From: Austropuccinia psidii
Taxonomy: Eukaryota > Basidiomycota > Pucciniomycetes > Pucciniales > Sphaerophragmiaceae
Length of the DNA: 64,000 bases
Assembly (NCBI GenBank): GCA_023105745.1
Contig: JALGQZ010000009.1
Location: 44,483,967 to 44,547,966, forward strand
Reading direction: 5' to 3'
Shown here: in pieces, positions 33,917-45,533 of the stretch
Layout of the letters: the number at the start of each line of letters is the position of its first letter
How positions within the stretch are numbered: position 1 is the first letter of the stretch
The notes under the pieces: generated by a model
The model's input: only the letters and a program-made list of their open reading frames with translations
Told to the model about the DNA's origin: nothing
Database searches by the model: none
Position numbers and translations under genes: made by a program

Positions 33917-36300
33917 TTCCCTCCCCCTAAAAACTAAATATTACTTTGTAATATTGTTATTTCTAGTGTGTATTAACCATCTGAGAATTTTTGTAGCTTC
34001 AGTTATGTCTTTTTTCTGCTAAACATTCATCTTCACAGGTTGTGTCACTTTACCTAGCAAGGTATTCCCTTACCTTATTGGTTCTCAGCTTTCTTTATTT
34101 GAGAACTTTGGTGATTTTCTTAACACCACATAGCTCAATAGGAGGTATAGCTTGGGGAGCTTCATTCCTCAAAGGAAATTTTTCAGCATCACTAGATTTA
34201 TATGCCTCTATCAAGCTCACTGGAAATTTAGGATGCTTATTGCTGAATTCCTCAGATAATTCTACTTCAACAGCATTTTCTCCATGGAAGGCCTTAATAA
34301 AAAAAGGTGTCCTGAGAAGGGGCTGTCATGTCATTCTTTCAGCACAATATTTATTAAGGCCCTGTTCACAACTGCCGTGACACATGTATTCTTAGTTCTG
34401 TGGTAAATTATACCATCCAGTAAGTGGAATCTTCCTTCATCATATGGTTTTTTCCATATTTCACCTAAGGCATGTATCAAAGAATTGTCTTTACAATCTT
34501 TAGTAAGTAATTGGCATAAAATTCTACAATTCTTATCCTGAGTATAATTTTTTCTTACTTCTTCAAACAAAGTGGTGTTCAGATATGTAACACTGATTCC
34601 TTCTATTGGGATTTTTGGGGAAGCTTCTTCTGTAACATAAGCAGGATTATCAATATTATTTGGTAATGGCCATCTGCTCAGTCCATCTGCATTTTTATGA
34701 ATATTTCCATCTTTGTGAACAATAGTCATATTGCCCTCATACTCTTGTATGGCTATTTGCCATCTGAGCATATGTCTGTTAGGTGTCTTCATGTTTAAAA
34801 GTTACTTAACAGCGGTAAAATCTGTTATTACTTCAAAACGCATCCTTCCAGGAAGTAATTTAGATTTTGCAAGGCCCAGACGAGGCATAAACACTCCATT
34901 TGACTTGCTCCATATCTGGCTTCAGTTGGTTTGATTTTCCTAGATATGAAGAATATGGGTCCTTCTACATGTTTATCATTGATAATCTGAGCTTGATGAA
35001 GTGCAGCACCAAGCCCATCTCCTTATGCATCAATATATAGCTTAAAGGGCAGCTTAAAGTCTGTAATCAGTAAGAGTGGGGAAGTGGTTAAGGCTTTGAC
35101 TCTGTCAACAGTCATTTCAAACACTGTATCTTTGTCACACAGCTTATACAGAGGTGTTGCTATGGATGCAAAATATTTAATATGCTGTCTGTAATATCCT
35201 GAGAACCCAGAAAAATATTGAATTTCTTTTCTTTTGAAGGATAGGTTTCAGTAGTACTGCTGCAACTTTGTTTTTGTCACTTACAAGGGAGAAACCAGAT
35301 ACTACATGTCCCAGTTCTTTGAGTTCTTTGAATCCAAAATGACATTTCTTCAAAGAAATTTTCATGTTTAAAGATTGGATTTTGGTCAAAACTCTAGATA
35401 ATCTGTAAATATGTTCTTCCCAAGTCTTGGAACAGACAATAATGTCATCAATGTAAATGATTAACCATCCTTTTGAAAGTTCTTCAGGGAAGATTTCATT
35501 CATCATTCTTTGAAAGTGTGAAGGTGCATTCCTTATACCAAAAGACATCCTCAAATATTCATATACTTCACAATGAACAGCAATTCTCAAGTATTTCCGT
35601 GCCTTTGGTGTCACCACATTCTGATGAAATCCTTCAAGGGCATCCATAGTTCTTATATACACTGCTTGAAATATCTGGGTGAGGGAAATTTGTATTTTTG
35701 GTATTGGGTACCTGTCTTGAACGGTGTAGGTTCTCAAAGCTCTAAAGGTCCCAACCATTCCAAATTTTTCATTATGCCATGCCACTATGACTGGTGTAGT
35801 TATTTCTACTTCCTCATTATGGCCAAACGTTCTTATTACACCAAGATCTAGAAGTTCTTTAATATGAATTTACAGACATTCTCTTGATTTAGGACTTTCT
35901 GGATATGCAGGTCTTCTTAAGAGTGGTGGAGAATGTCTTTCAATATTAAGGATGATGTCAACTTCATGACCAATAATTTCCCTCAAAGGTTATTTGTCTG
36001 ATGCAAATGCTTCATTGTGGTCATATAAAAGGGCAGAAATTTCACTTTCCTGTTTATCAGTCAGATGAAGGCTTATTTCAGCTTTATTTAACTGTTCCAA
36101 TTTGAATTTCTCCAACTCTAAGTTGACTGGTGATACTTTGCTTACTGTAATTTGTCTTTCAAATGGTAAAAAGGCAAACTTTTGCTGCTTATTGTCTCCA
36201 ATATGAAAGTATCTGTCCTTTTTGTTATGTAAGTCTATTCTATACATTATTAAATAGTCATTTCCCAATATCAAATGGGTACTAGAACAATTTTACATAA
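33917..36300 (-). pseudogene. Family-B RT, RNase H and integrase remnant
   Basis: RT is clean at 35785-35177, with WLIIYIDDIIVCSKTW near 35457-35420. Sequence before RT is at 36274-35990. RNase H connection sequence [18 protein letters not shown] and [13 protein letters not shown] is at 34792-34600. The integrase begins (VLKECH, then a GHLS-type zinc motif near 34320) but jumps at about 34305 straight to the C-terminal ENAVEVELSEE segment, skipping the whole DDE core. Stops near 35175 and 35000 add to the damage. It therefore cannot integrate on its own. Confidence 0.87.
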
Positions 36301-36640
36301 CAAAAAATTAAACAGTGATTCTTAAATTTCCATTGATATGTGTAAATATGGCAGTGGTCTCAGATATTCTCAATTCTTTCATTGGATTACTTGCACTATT
36401 GAATTTTATGCCATCAATTGGAAACAATTGATATTCAAAATTTGGTACACAAGTTTTAGAAAAGATTTTCCAGCACAAGAGCAGAAGACCCCTGGGCAGG
36501 AGTTACCAGCTGTATAAACCTTTCCCTATCTGGTTTGGTCTTCATAAGCTGTGCATCTTGAAGTTTTGACAAATAAAGTTGACTATTTCTTAATTGTGTC
36601 AAGTGGGAATCAGATTCCATGATGTCAAAAGTGGCATTCA
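36300..36640 (-). pseudogene. Family-B protease remnant
   Basis: Between the gag zinc knuckle and RT, sequence such as MNATFDIMESDSHLTQLRN (36641-36585) precedes the expected protease. At 36510-36440 the active-site segment is replaced by a deletion and frame change: no D(S/T/P)GA is left, though KTCVPN-type flanking sequence remains in another frame. Confidence 0.6.
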
Positions 36641-36699
36641 TATTTTCTATTCCTTTTGAGAATTCAGAAAATATTGATGATTTATCATCTGAATTTTCT

Positions 36700-37560
36700 A
36701 TATCATCATCTTTTTCAATGTCAATTTCATTGATTTTTTCCTTGCTGGACAGGCATTAGCTAAATGTGTGGTGGTTTGGCAAATATGGCACTTCCTGATT
36801 ATATCTGCAAATTAATATACTTCCTATTATTAGAATTTTCTTTGGGATTTTTGTCCACAGAATCTTTCCAAGGTGTATTAAAACTTGTTTTGAGATTCAC
36901 CCTACTAGAACCAACTTTGGTTCTGGTGGTTACTTCTTCTAATATATCAATAATATCTTCTGCTGATTATTGTTCAGTAGTTTTGCTTTTGACAGAAGGC
37001 TTTAAGTCACCTCCACATTATCTTAGAATTTTTCTGTGAATCATAAATTCTGACATATCAGGATATAATACTGTTAATCTGTCTTTTTGTTGGCAAAACC
37101 ATGGTAAATCTTTATCTTTATCAGAATTAAATTTGGCATATTCAAAGGCTGTTCCAACTTCAAATCTCCAAGAATCATTGGCCCATTTGTTGATAATTTG
37201 GGTTTTCCACCAAGCTTAACTTTGGTGTCCATGTGCTTGTCTTAATTTAATATACCATCTGTGGGCTGATCTGGTAAACAATATTTTAAATCTTTCTGTT
37301 AGCAATCTGTCTGATATTTAAAAATCTTCTTTAATCATTTCAATACCTCTGATTAATTCCATATGGTCATATTCTCCTTCACCACTTAAATGAGGCCACT
37401 CTTTAAGTTTTGGTACTTCTTTCAAGAGTGCTTGGCCCATTGATGGTTCCAAGTTATGAAAAGAAGTGGAAAGTTCACTTTTTAATTGTGAATTTTCAAC
37501 CTCCAATACTTGTTTATTTGGAATTCTTGTGCCCTCATTCTGATTGAAAGTTGTAGACAT
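36700..37560 (-). pseudogene. Family-B Gag capsid-like block and zinc knuckle
   Basis: The minus-strand start MSTTFNQNEGTRIPNKQV is followed by LKEWPHLSGEGEYDHMELIRGI, then (after a stop near 37318) sequence with HRWYIKLRQAHGHQS and WWKTQIINKWAND. A CxxC..H..C-type knuckle (ICQ..HLAN..C pattern) lies near 36790-36740, broken by frame changes. Same order and spacing as in families E and F. Confidence 0.8.
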
Positions 37561-37652
37561 TCTTGGTAAGGTGTGGAGTATTATTCAATATCATTCATTT
37601 TACTGTTTTTACACCTTTGGTAAATTCTGAATTCATGTTGTAAGCTTTTTAT

Positions 37653-38189
37653 TTAATTCAATAAATTATTTTCATTATTATCCTCTTTATTTGTTAGTTC
37701 TTTCCATAGTTCTGTTTGTGTAGTATTATCAGAAGGAATTTGATCCAACTTGGAGGTCAATTTTGATATTTCCTCTTGTGAGGTGTCAAAACACTTTCTC
37801 AAGGCAATTGTATATGTCTTTACTTCAGTAAATGAGTTTGGAATATTATCACGAACATTTTTATTCTCCTCTTTGATAGTATTTATGGCTTGTTTTGTTC
37901 TTGTTTCAATTATTTCATCAATATTGAATTTAGAATATTTATCCGTTAATTCTTTGATATTGGCAGATTGCTCATTTATCTTATTGACAAAAGAATTATC
38001 ATTATCAGAAGCCTTAATTTTTCTTAAATCTTTCTCAAAAAACCTAAGTGTTTCATTTATTTGGCTCAGACTTAAGTTATTTGTTTTAAGATTGTTACAA
38101 ATTGATGAATTTTTATCAGTAATATGACTTTTTACGTCATTTATAGCTTCATACAATTCTGGGATAGCATCAAAAAGGTCAGAAATCAT
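37653..38189 (-). pseudogene. Family-B Gag coiled-coil segment
   Basis: Clean 178-codon minus-strand stretch rich in Lys, Glu, Ile and Asn with heptad-like spacing (SLSQINETLRFFEKDLRKI.., QSANIKELTDKYSKFNIDE). It matches the plus-strand copy at 21786-22292. It probably lets Gag self-associate; that role is inferred from the coiled-coil character only. Confidence 0.75.
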
Positions 38190-39083
38190 TTCTGATGTTT
38201 TGATCTGGCTTCCTCCTTTTTCTGTAATTCCATAATTGTTCTGGGCATCTGAAATACATTTTCCATGGCATCCTGCTGAATTTTTGGAATTCTGTATCCC
38301 TGGTTGGTGCCTTGCCTTTGCCTTTGTTGTTAGCTTGTGGCTTCTTTTTCACATTGGAATGGCTGCTGCTGGCTACTGGGGCTGTTTTTGGCACTTGCTT
38401 GGGTGGTGGAGGGTTGTTTTCCTCCACTCTGCTTTTAAAATAGTCGTGTTTTCCTTTTCCATCAATGGATTCCCTCGATTTAGTAACTTGCAAGTTTTAG
38501 GATGGCACAGGAATTTTCTCACAGTCAGGTAGGAATTCATGCAGTTTTCCACAGATCTGCAAGGATTTGGTACTCTTTGTACTGCAATGTATTGCTGTAG
38601 GCCTTCTGGCTGGCTTTTTATATATCCACTGAGTCTTCTTGTGGCAGTGTCAGTGCTATTTGAAGGTAAAAAAGTATTATCAGCTTCAGAATGAACTAAT
38701 TTATTACTTTGCGAGTCATCAACTGATGCTTGTCCTTCTGTGTCTGATTGGCTTCTGCCATAATGACTTCTATGACCTTTTTGGGAGCTTCTTGAGGTCT
38801 TATAGCTTGCTCCTGATCTGGTTGAAGGCATATTTTATGATTATAAAAGGTTAAAATAGTAATTTTGTGTCAAAAACTTACTATTTGCCAAAATTTTACC
38901 TTTCTGAAGAGTATTACTTATATACAAGCTGATCAATTCAGAAGAAATTGGCTCTTATTGGTTATTCTGAGTTATAATAACAGTGCTGTTATGGTCAGAG
39001 ATCACAGTGCTTGCAGGAATAATGCTAGTAACTGTGGAGGCTGTTTCAATATTTTCTTGTCTTACCACGTTGTCAGAAACTAA
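38180..39083 (-). pseudogene. Family-B leader frame and Gag N-terminal block (second copy)
   Basis: The leader frame around 39083-38865 reads VSDNVVRQENIETAST.. and is followed by the conserved GTAAGT donor and the CAACCAG acceptor. An ATG frame (MPSTRSGASYKTSR..) starts at 38831. It is open to about 38550, then the sequence slips into the other conserved frame (NCMNSYLTVRKFLCHPKTC) without a stop until 38373. So both frames seen at 20844-21849 are recognisable here too, but with a shift between them. Confidence 0.75.
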
Positions 39084-39289
39084 AATTAATGAAAAAAAGG
39101 CCAATTAATTAAGTAAGTAAAAAGAAGGTTTTTCAAAAGAGAAATCAAAAATAAAGCCTCACTTATGATTATAAAAAGAAATTATGTTTTAAGGATTTTT
39201 TGAACTATAAGTATTTTTTATATATTTTTAAATTTTTCAATATAAGAAAAAGATTAAAAAAAGGTAAAAAATTATTTCACAGGTAAAAT

Positions 39290-39309
39290 ATCACGGCTGG
39301 GCCCCCAAA
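39290..39309 (-). other. Primer-binding-site region of the second family-B element
   Basis: Reverse complement of the TTTGGGGGCCCAGCCGTG sequence, directly adjoining the 5' LTR. Confidence 0.6.
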
Positions 39310-41119
39310 TTTAAGGTGTGGATATGAAACTTTGATAAAAATATCAAGTACTTTTCCTGTCCTCAAAATTTGTATAGGGTAAAATTATTTCAAAATAGTA
39401 AGAAATAGTATTTTTAAAGAAAAAACACACCAATTTTATTGTTTTTAACTTTGTAAGTATAAAACAATAATATAATAAAAATTTATTGTTTTACCAACAA
39501 TAAACATCTATCCAAAAATCCTCTACAAGAGATATTTAAGGCTACAAAAGAAATTTCTTCAAGAGAAATTTCAATTTAAATTAATTGAGAAAAGAACCAA
39601 AATCAATTAATTAGAGAACAAAGTCTTTAAAATATTATTCAAGAGAAAAAAAGCCCAAAAGTGACCAGAGTGAATTTGGAAACAAAGTGACAATGTTTAC
39701 AGTGATGAAAGATGCTTTAATTCACTTATGGGGTGGTTCAGGGGTTAAAATGATTGTAAGAGTTACAAAAATTAATTATAATGATTTTTTCACCCGGCTA
39801 AAAGGTTTAAAATGATTAAAAAAAGGTTGTTGTAATCTTTTATTGATTGGCTTAACAGTGTTTAAACTAATTATAAAAGGAAAAGATTCTAACATGAAGA
39901 GAAAAGTGGGGCAAAGAAGACATTCTTTTATAGCCATCAATTTTCTTACTCCAAAAGTAAATTTTACTCTTGTTAGTTGTGGAAAACACTCTTGCAACAG
40001 AAAAGCCAATTATGGCATCATTGAACCCTGGTTTAGACCAAAAAAGGCTGGTTTCAGCCATTTTTGGCTATTTTTAGCCATTTTAGACCCTTAAATCACC
40101 CATTACTATAGTAATTCCTGGCCTAGAGCCTTCAAAACACGTCAGAATGTGTGTAAGAGACGTAGAAACCATTTAAAACCATTTTTACTAATATTTCTTT
40201 AACTCAAGGGTAGTTTTACCCTCTTGGCAACAGTTAAAAATGCCCTGGTTGGTATCACAACCTCATCATCAATTGAGTCAATTCCAATCCAAAAGTGATG
40301 AAATTTTGCATTTATTTTGACATCTCACTCCTTTCAGAAAGTATTTTGGGGGTCTGGCTCCACCTTAGAGCTAGAGTTCCTTTCCCCCCCCCCCAAAATT
40401 AATCTTTCCAATTTACTTTTCCTTCAATTCCTCATTATGTATTATACTTGTAATTTACATATGTAATTGAATTGAGTTTTACAGTACACTTACTGTAATT
40501 ATTAACACCTCATATGTAAATTACAGTTCACTTATGTAATACATGCACACATTTTGACGTTTCAATTGAAAATACTTCAATTCCTCATAACTTCTAAACT
40601 ACACACAACACCTCAATTTTAACACAAAAATTGATGCTTAGCACCACATTTGATGTAAATTAAGTTAAGTCTTTGGGGATTTTCAGACTTTTGTACAGAA
40701 AATACTAAAAACTTAATTCAAGCTTATTTAGAGTTGAGTTACAGAAATTTTACCCAGAGGTGACCCCACCTTATCTTTTATGAAGAGTCCAATGGTAAAA
40801 CAATTTTAATGTTTTTATTTATAGGATAAAAGGTTATGATACTTTTTATAACTTTTTTCCAAAAATATTTTAATTTTGGTATTTTTGTTGAAAATTCATT
40901 TTTATTTGAATTTTTCAAGTAAAAATGTGTTTTCACAAATTTAAAATTCAATGTAATTTTATTTTTAAATTATAATTAAATTTCTATATTTATATATGAA
41001 TTTATATTTATATTTCATTTTTCTTTTGATAATATATATAAATTCATTTTATTACTATTCATATCTTATTTTATTATTTGTGGTCTTTTGGGTATATGAA
41101 AATACTTCTAAGGCTCACA
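39310..41119 (-). repeat. 5' LTR of the second family-B element
   Basis: 1810 bp, TTTAAGGTGTGG (decayed TGTAAGG) to CTAAGGCTCACA. The regulatory palindrome is half-deleted near 40269. Confidence 0.9.
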
Positions 41120-41325
41120 ATTTTTATAATATAATTTACATTATTTTATATTTGGATAGTATATATATATTTATGCCATATTTACAATATTTCTTTATTA
41201 TTATAATTATTGTTAATCCTATTCATTATTTTAATGAAGACATTCAGATTACAATAAGCAAAATATAGCAATATTTACTTATTGTTTCATAGTCAACCCC
41301 TAAATTTGGGGGGCTGGCTGGGATA
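41120..41325 (+). repeat. Family-F 5' LTR end and PBS
   Basis: Only the last part of an LTR is visible (..GTTTCATAGTCAACCCCTAAA), resembling the ends of LTRs B and C. It is followed by TTTGGGGGGCTGGCTGGGAT, a PBS region like those of B and E. The rest of the LTR is missing or replaced by the B LTR next door. Confidence 0.55.
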
Positions 41326-41811
41326 TTTAATTAAAATAGATTCAAAAAAACATCCAAATTGGACTTATCCAATGATAAAATATATTTATAATCATAAAAT
41401 TATATCAGTATTTTATATAATTTTTGGCTTAAAGAGATATTGAGACTTTTGGACAGCAATTGTACTGTCTTACACATGGTTTTTCACATCCTTAGACTTT
41501 TAAGAACTTTCTTTGAGTGACTATAGTGATTAAAAATATATTTCTAAATTCAAAATGAATTTATATTATAGTTTAGCTTTAAAAAGAATCATGTTAATTT
41601 TAATCATATTCTTTTAAAATAAAAATGCAAAAATAATAAAAATATAAAATATCAAAAAATAATAATCATTTTTTCCTTTTTACTCATTTTTCTTATTAAT
41701 TTCTCTTATCTTCAAAAATATAAAAGAAATTCTTATGTGGAAATTGCCACATCTTCTTAAAAATAACACATTTTATTAAAAAAGACTTATATTTATTTGT
41801 CTTTTTTAGTG

Positions 41812-42690
41812 TTTGTAGACAACCCAAAAGAGGAAAACCAGATCAATATTGAAAGATTGGTTGAAAAAACTTGTCCAAGCTCTGCAAGACCTGGTGTCAA
41901 TAAGAAAGAAAAGCTAAGATATTAGTTTTTCCAGGACCCATTTTGCAATTTCCATAAAAAGACTTTCTATTCTTCTCAACCCTTTTCATTCCTTATTTTT
42001 TTGATATGACTGCTAGAAGAGTATTCCAATACTCCATCCAATTAGATGGAGGTGAACTCAGAGGTAGAAATGATCCCAAAAAAGGCAAAAGAAAGGGGAA
42101 AATTCTCAGTGGAACGGAATTCACACAAGGAGATGCTATATCCCAAAGGCAAGTCCCAGAAGTTCCTGTAATCTCCAAACCAGAGTTGGAACCAACTATT
42201 AGTAGTTCCAACAGAGACAATCACATTCAGAGGCATAAAATGGACATATATATGAGACAGTACAAGCAGTATTACATGGTGCACAAGGACAAAAATTGGG
42301 AAATTTTGCCACAAGCCCACCAAGGAGTGATTAACTCCTGGCACATCCTCAAAAAGTTCTTCAAAGAGGAGGAAATAGTGAAATACTACAATGGATGGAA
42401 TCCACTATCATCCAAATCAAAAATTAAAAAGATAAAATATTAGTACAACAAGAAGAGGGGGGAAAGCAAGGAAGAAGCCCTAGTAGCTTCTACCAGAAAG
42501 CCAAAAGCCAGCCAGCCTTCCCAAGAAGGAAAGAAGAACAAGAAAAAGAACTTGAGAAAAGCATATTCCCCAAGTTACAGGATCCCAAGAATCCAAAAGG
42601 ATTGTATGAAAAATGTCTTCAACATGGCCAGAAACATGATTAAATTCAAGGGGAAAGAGGAACAAAGAATGGGACAACCAAATTTCCCAA
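41812..42690 (+). pseudogene. Family-F leader frame and Gag N-terminal block
   Basis: A leader frame just after a TTTTTTAG site reads VFVDNPKEENQINIERL. Then 42006-42443 gives a clean frame with KMDIYMRQYKQYYMVHKD, INSWHILKKFFKEEEI and YYNGWNPLSS. It continues after a stop as a Lys-rich tail (KPKASQPSQEGKKNKKKN) and NVFNMARNMIKFKGKEEQR to about 42690. This corresponds to the spliced frame of family B, which has GWHP in the same place. It shows that this frame, rather than the ATG frame of B, is the one shared between families. Confidence 0.7.
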
Positions 42691-42934
42691 AGAAATAGCT
42701 TTGTCTCCTGATTTTGTAAATAATTTAAAATAAATTGAAAATATTATATCAACTCTAAAAGACATTGAAAATAAATTACTATCTTCAAAAGAAATAAATT
42801 GTAGTTTATTATCTTTAACAAAAATGGTTTTATAAAATAAAAAATAAATAGACAGAATAAAATTTATGGTTTAAAATAATAGACAAAAGATCTTAATTGA
42901 CAATACTCAGGAATTATTATGAGGAAAACAAGAA

Positions 42935-43228
42935 TTGTATAAATACATAAGAGATATCAAAGAAAAAATTTTGAAAATAAATTATGAACAGAGTATTGAC
43001 AACCTGGAAGAAAAATTGAATAAAGTAACTATTTCTGTTGAAAGATTTGGAGAAAATACTTCATCACACAAAAAATTACTTTTAGACCACATAGAAAAAA
43101 GTGATGAAGCAAGAATGAATTATAAAGATAACATTAAAAGTGAAATAAGACTTATTACTGAGAAAATGGATAAAATAAACAAGGCTGACTTAAATATGCC
43201 AAAGTTATCAACCCATTTTCCCACATAA
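42935..43228 (+). pseudogene. Family-F Gag coiled-coil segment
   Basis: Open stretch of alternating charged and hydrophobic residues (LKINYEQSIDNLEEKLNKV.., LITEKMDKINKADLN) placed where family B has its coiled-coil segment. Upstream 42700-42930 is AT-rich with stops. Confidence 0.6.
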
Positions 43229-43317
43229 GAAGTCCTTTTATGCCAAAAGAGTAAATAAAAAATCCCTTCATATAATAATCAAGTCATCAAGACAAAAATC
43301 AAGTCTTAAGGAAAGAA

Positions 43318-44000
43318 GCACCTCAACTTAAAGAATGGCCAACACTCACTGATGAAGGTGAAGATGACCATATTTCATTTATTAAGACAATTGACATTTT
43401 GCAAGAGGATTATGCCATACCAGAGCAATTAATCACTGCAAGATTAAATTCATTCTTTGAAAAATATGCAAAAAGATATTATTATGGCATAAGACAAAGA
43501 AGTGACAAAAATACCTGGTCTTGGTGGAAACAAGAAATAATCACCAAGCGGGCTAATGATGCCTGGAGGTACAAGATAGAAAATGCATTTGAAAATTCTT
43601 TCTTTGACCCAGACAAAGACAAACATTTAACTTGGTTCTCAAAAAAAGTTGAAGGATTAAATGCACTGTATCCAGAAATGTCACAAAAACTGTTGCACAA
43701 GAAGATACTTAAAAAATTTGGAGGAGAGCTGGAAAATTCCCTCAGAAACAGGTACATAGAACCATTTTCCACAGAGAAGTATATAAATGCACTGGAAGAA
43801 ATAGTCACAAGAGCTGAAATGGGAAGAAAATGGAAAGAATAGGAAATTAAAAGTCCAAATAAACCATTTATTAAGAGAGAAGAACAAAGGGAGCCGTCCA
43901 AACCCAATACATCCAACACTAATGAAAAAAGAAAATGCCACAAATGTGGTGGTATGGGACACTTAGACAATAATTGTTATAAAAAAGCAAGGTCCTGGTA
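43318..44000 (+). pseudogene. Family-F Gag capsid-like block and zinc knuckle
   Basis: Reads APQLKEWPTLTDEGEDDHISF, then a clean 43399-43842 frame (AIPEQLITARLNSFFEK.., WSWWKQEIITKRANDAW, DKHLTWFSKKVEGLNALYP). One stop near 43842 precedes an intact CCHC knuckle CHKCGGMGHLDNNC (about 43935-43977). No protease or RT follows; the element ends here in AT-rich DNA. Confidence 0.85.
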
Positions 44001-45533
44001 GTGATATCTTTATTTAATATAGTGTTTTATATTAGAGCCAAAATTATAAGTTCATGTATTTCTGTGTTGTGTTTCAATAAGCTATAATTTCACATTTCCT
44101 TATGTATTCAGAAAAGTAACCAAATTTTTCACACATGTGCCTATGAAAACATGATGAAATACATAAATTAAAACTTCTTAATTGAACTCTTTTTCAGTAA
44201 ACCCTTCAAGTTCTGTTCATCAAGAATAATAATGATTATTTCTTAATATCATCCAATACTCATGAAGTAAGTTAGTGTCAAAGAAGCCTTTGGTTCAGGA
44301 CAAACCCATTTTCAGATTTATTAAATGAAACTTCATACTACTTATCAAAAACTTTTACAAAAGCTATCTGTACAGAATCCTACTTTAAAAAATTTGAATA
44401 GAATTTTAATCTTTCCAAAAGGAGGCTTAGGAACCTTGCACTGGAGTTTTTCTTGAAAAAAAAATTAAAAAAATGAAAATTTCATAAAATTTCAAAAATT
44501 CCAAAAATGACCAAACAATTATAATTGCAATCCTAATTTTTTTGAAGAAATTTTGATAATAAAAATAATAATGAATACCAAAATTAATCAAAAAATGTTC
44601 TTTATGAGAATACTACACCATTTTTTTGATACTTTATTAAGGAAAAACAAAATTTCAAAATCAATAAAAAATTAAAAGAAAATAGAAATGAGGAATTATT
44701 TATCATATAAATTAGAATTTTAAAAAAACTGAAAAGGGTAAATCCCTTCCTTTATTATCCTTTTGATACTTTTGAGGATTTTTTTAGGAATTTTTTTTCA
44801 CTTTTAAATCTTTTTTTATTTCCTTTAAAAAACAATTTTGATAATTTTTTTTGTTTTATTAGTTGAATTCCTTTTAACAAAAGGAAAAAACAAAAATTTG
44901 TAAAGTCAAAGATGTTTGTAAAATTTATAGCAAGAACAACTCAATTCTCTAATTTTATTTTTAATTTATTTTTAAATTTTTGAATTTGTTAAGAGTAATG
45001 AGGAAGTTCTCCCTTAATTACTGGAAACTTTTTTAACCAACTAATAAGTGGATGAAGTCACAAATCAGGAGAAATTGTATTTTTATTTATTTTTTCCTTC
45101 CAATATCAAGATAAGAGGTAGATTGAACTTATGTTCTTAAACACAAAATAATAGAATAAATTATTGCATTTAATGATAAATTGATTAAATTCCAATAAGA
45201 TCTGCCTTGGGTATGGAAATTCCTCACAAAAGATTATCAATGAGGTGCAATATTACTAATGTCAAAATGAAAAGTGAGATCTGATAAAATTATTTTTCTA
45301 ATGGAAAAACTTCATGTGTAATAATACAAATTTTAGCCAAAATTAAAATTAATGTGATCTCATAGCTCCTTGAAATTAAGAAATTCATACCTCAATTCCC
45401 CCATAAGCTCTTGATATTATACAATCAAGAATAAGACAAAGATCTATTTATTTATTCTTTTACACTTATGATTTTAAGCCCATTCTATAAAATATTAATT
45501 TTATGAATCATCATTGTAGCTCTAACCCTTTTT
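44001..45533. other. AT-rich DNA without genes
   Basis: Poly-A and poly-T runs and no coding frame of interest. It replaces the pol region expected downstream of family-F gag. Confidence 0.6.

Larger units (their letters stand above)
33773..41119 (-). mobile_element. Family-B Ty3/gypsy element, minus strand, integrase deleted
   Basis: Read on the minus strand: 5' LTR (41119-39310), PBS, leader frame, gag, protease remnant, RT, RNase H, a shortened integrase, C-terminal domain, polypurine tract, then only 144 bp of the 3' LTR (33916-33773). That end abuts 18 bp of another B pol copy beside the family-E right flank, so the truncation predates or accompanied a rearrangement. About 0.9 kb of integrase core is missing at about 34305. 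Confidence 0.88.

Noticed and set aside
43482..43970. Long minus-strand frames with hydrophobic, membrane-like composition
   Set aside because: They lie opposite the family-F capsid and zinc-knuckle frame, which has clear motifs; the hydrophobicity is the complement of Lys/Glu codons.
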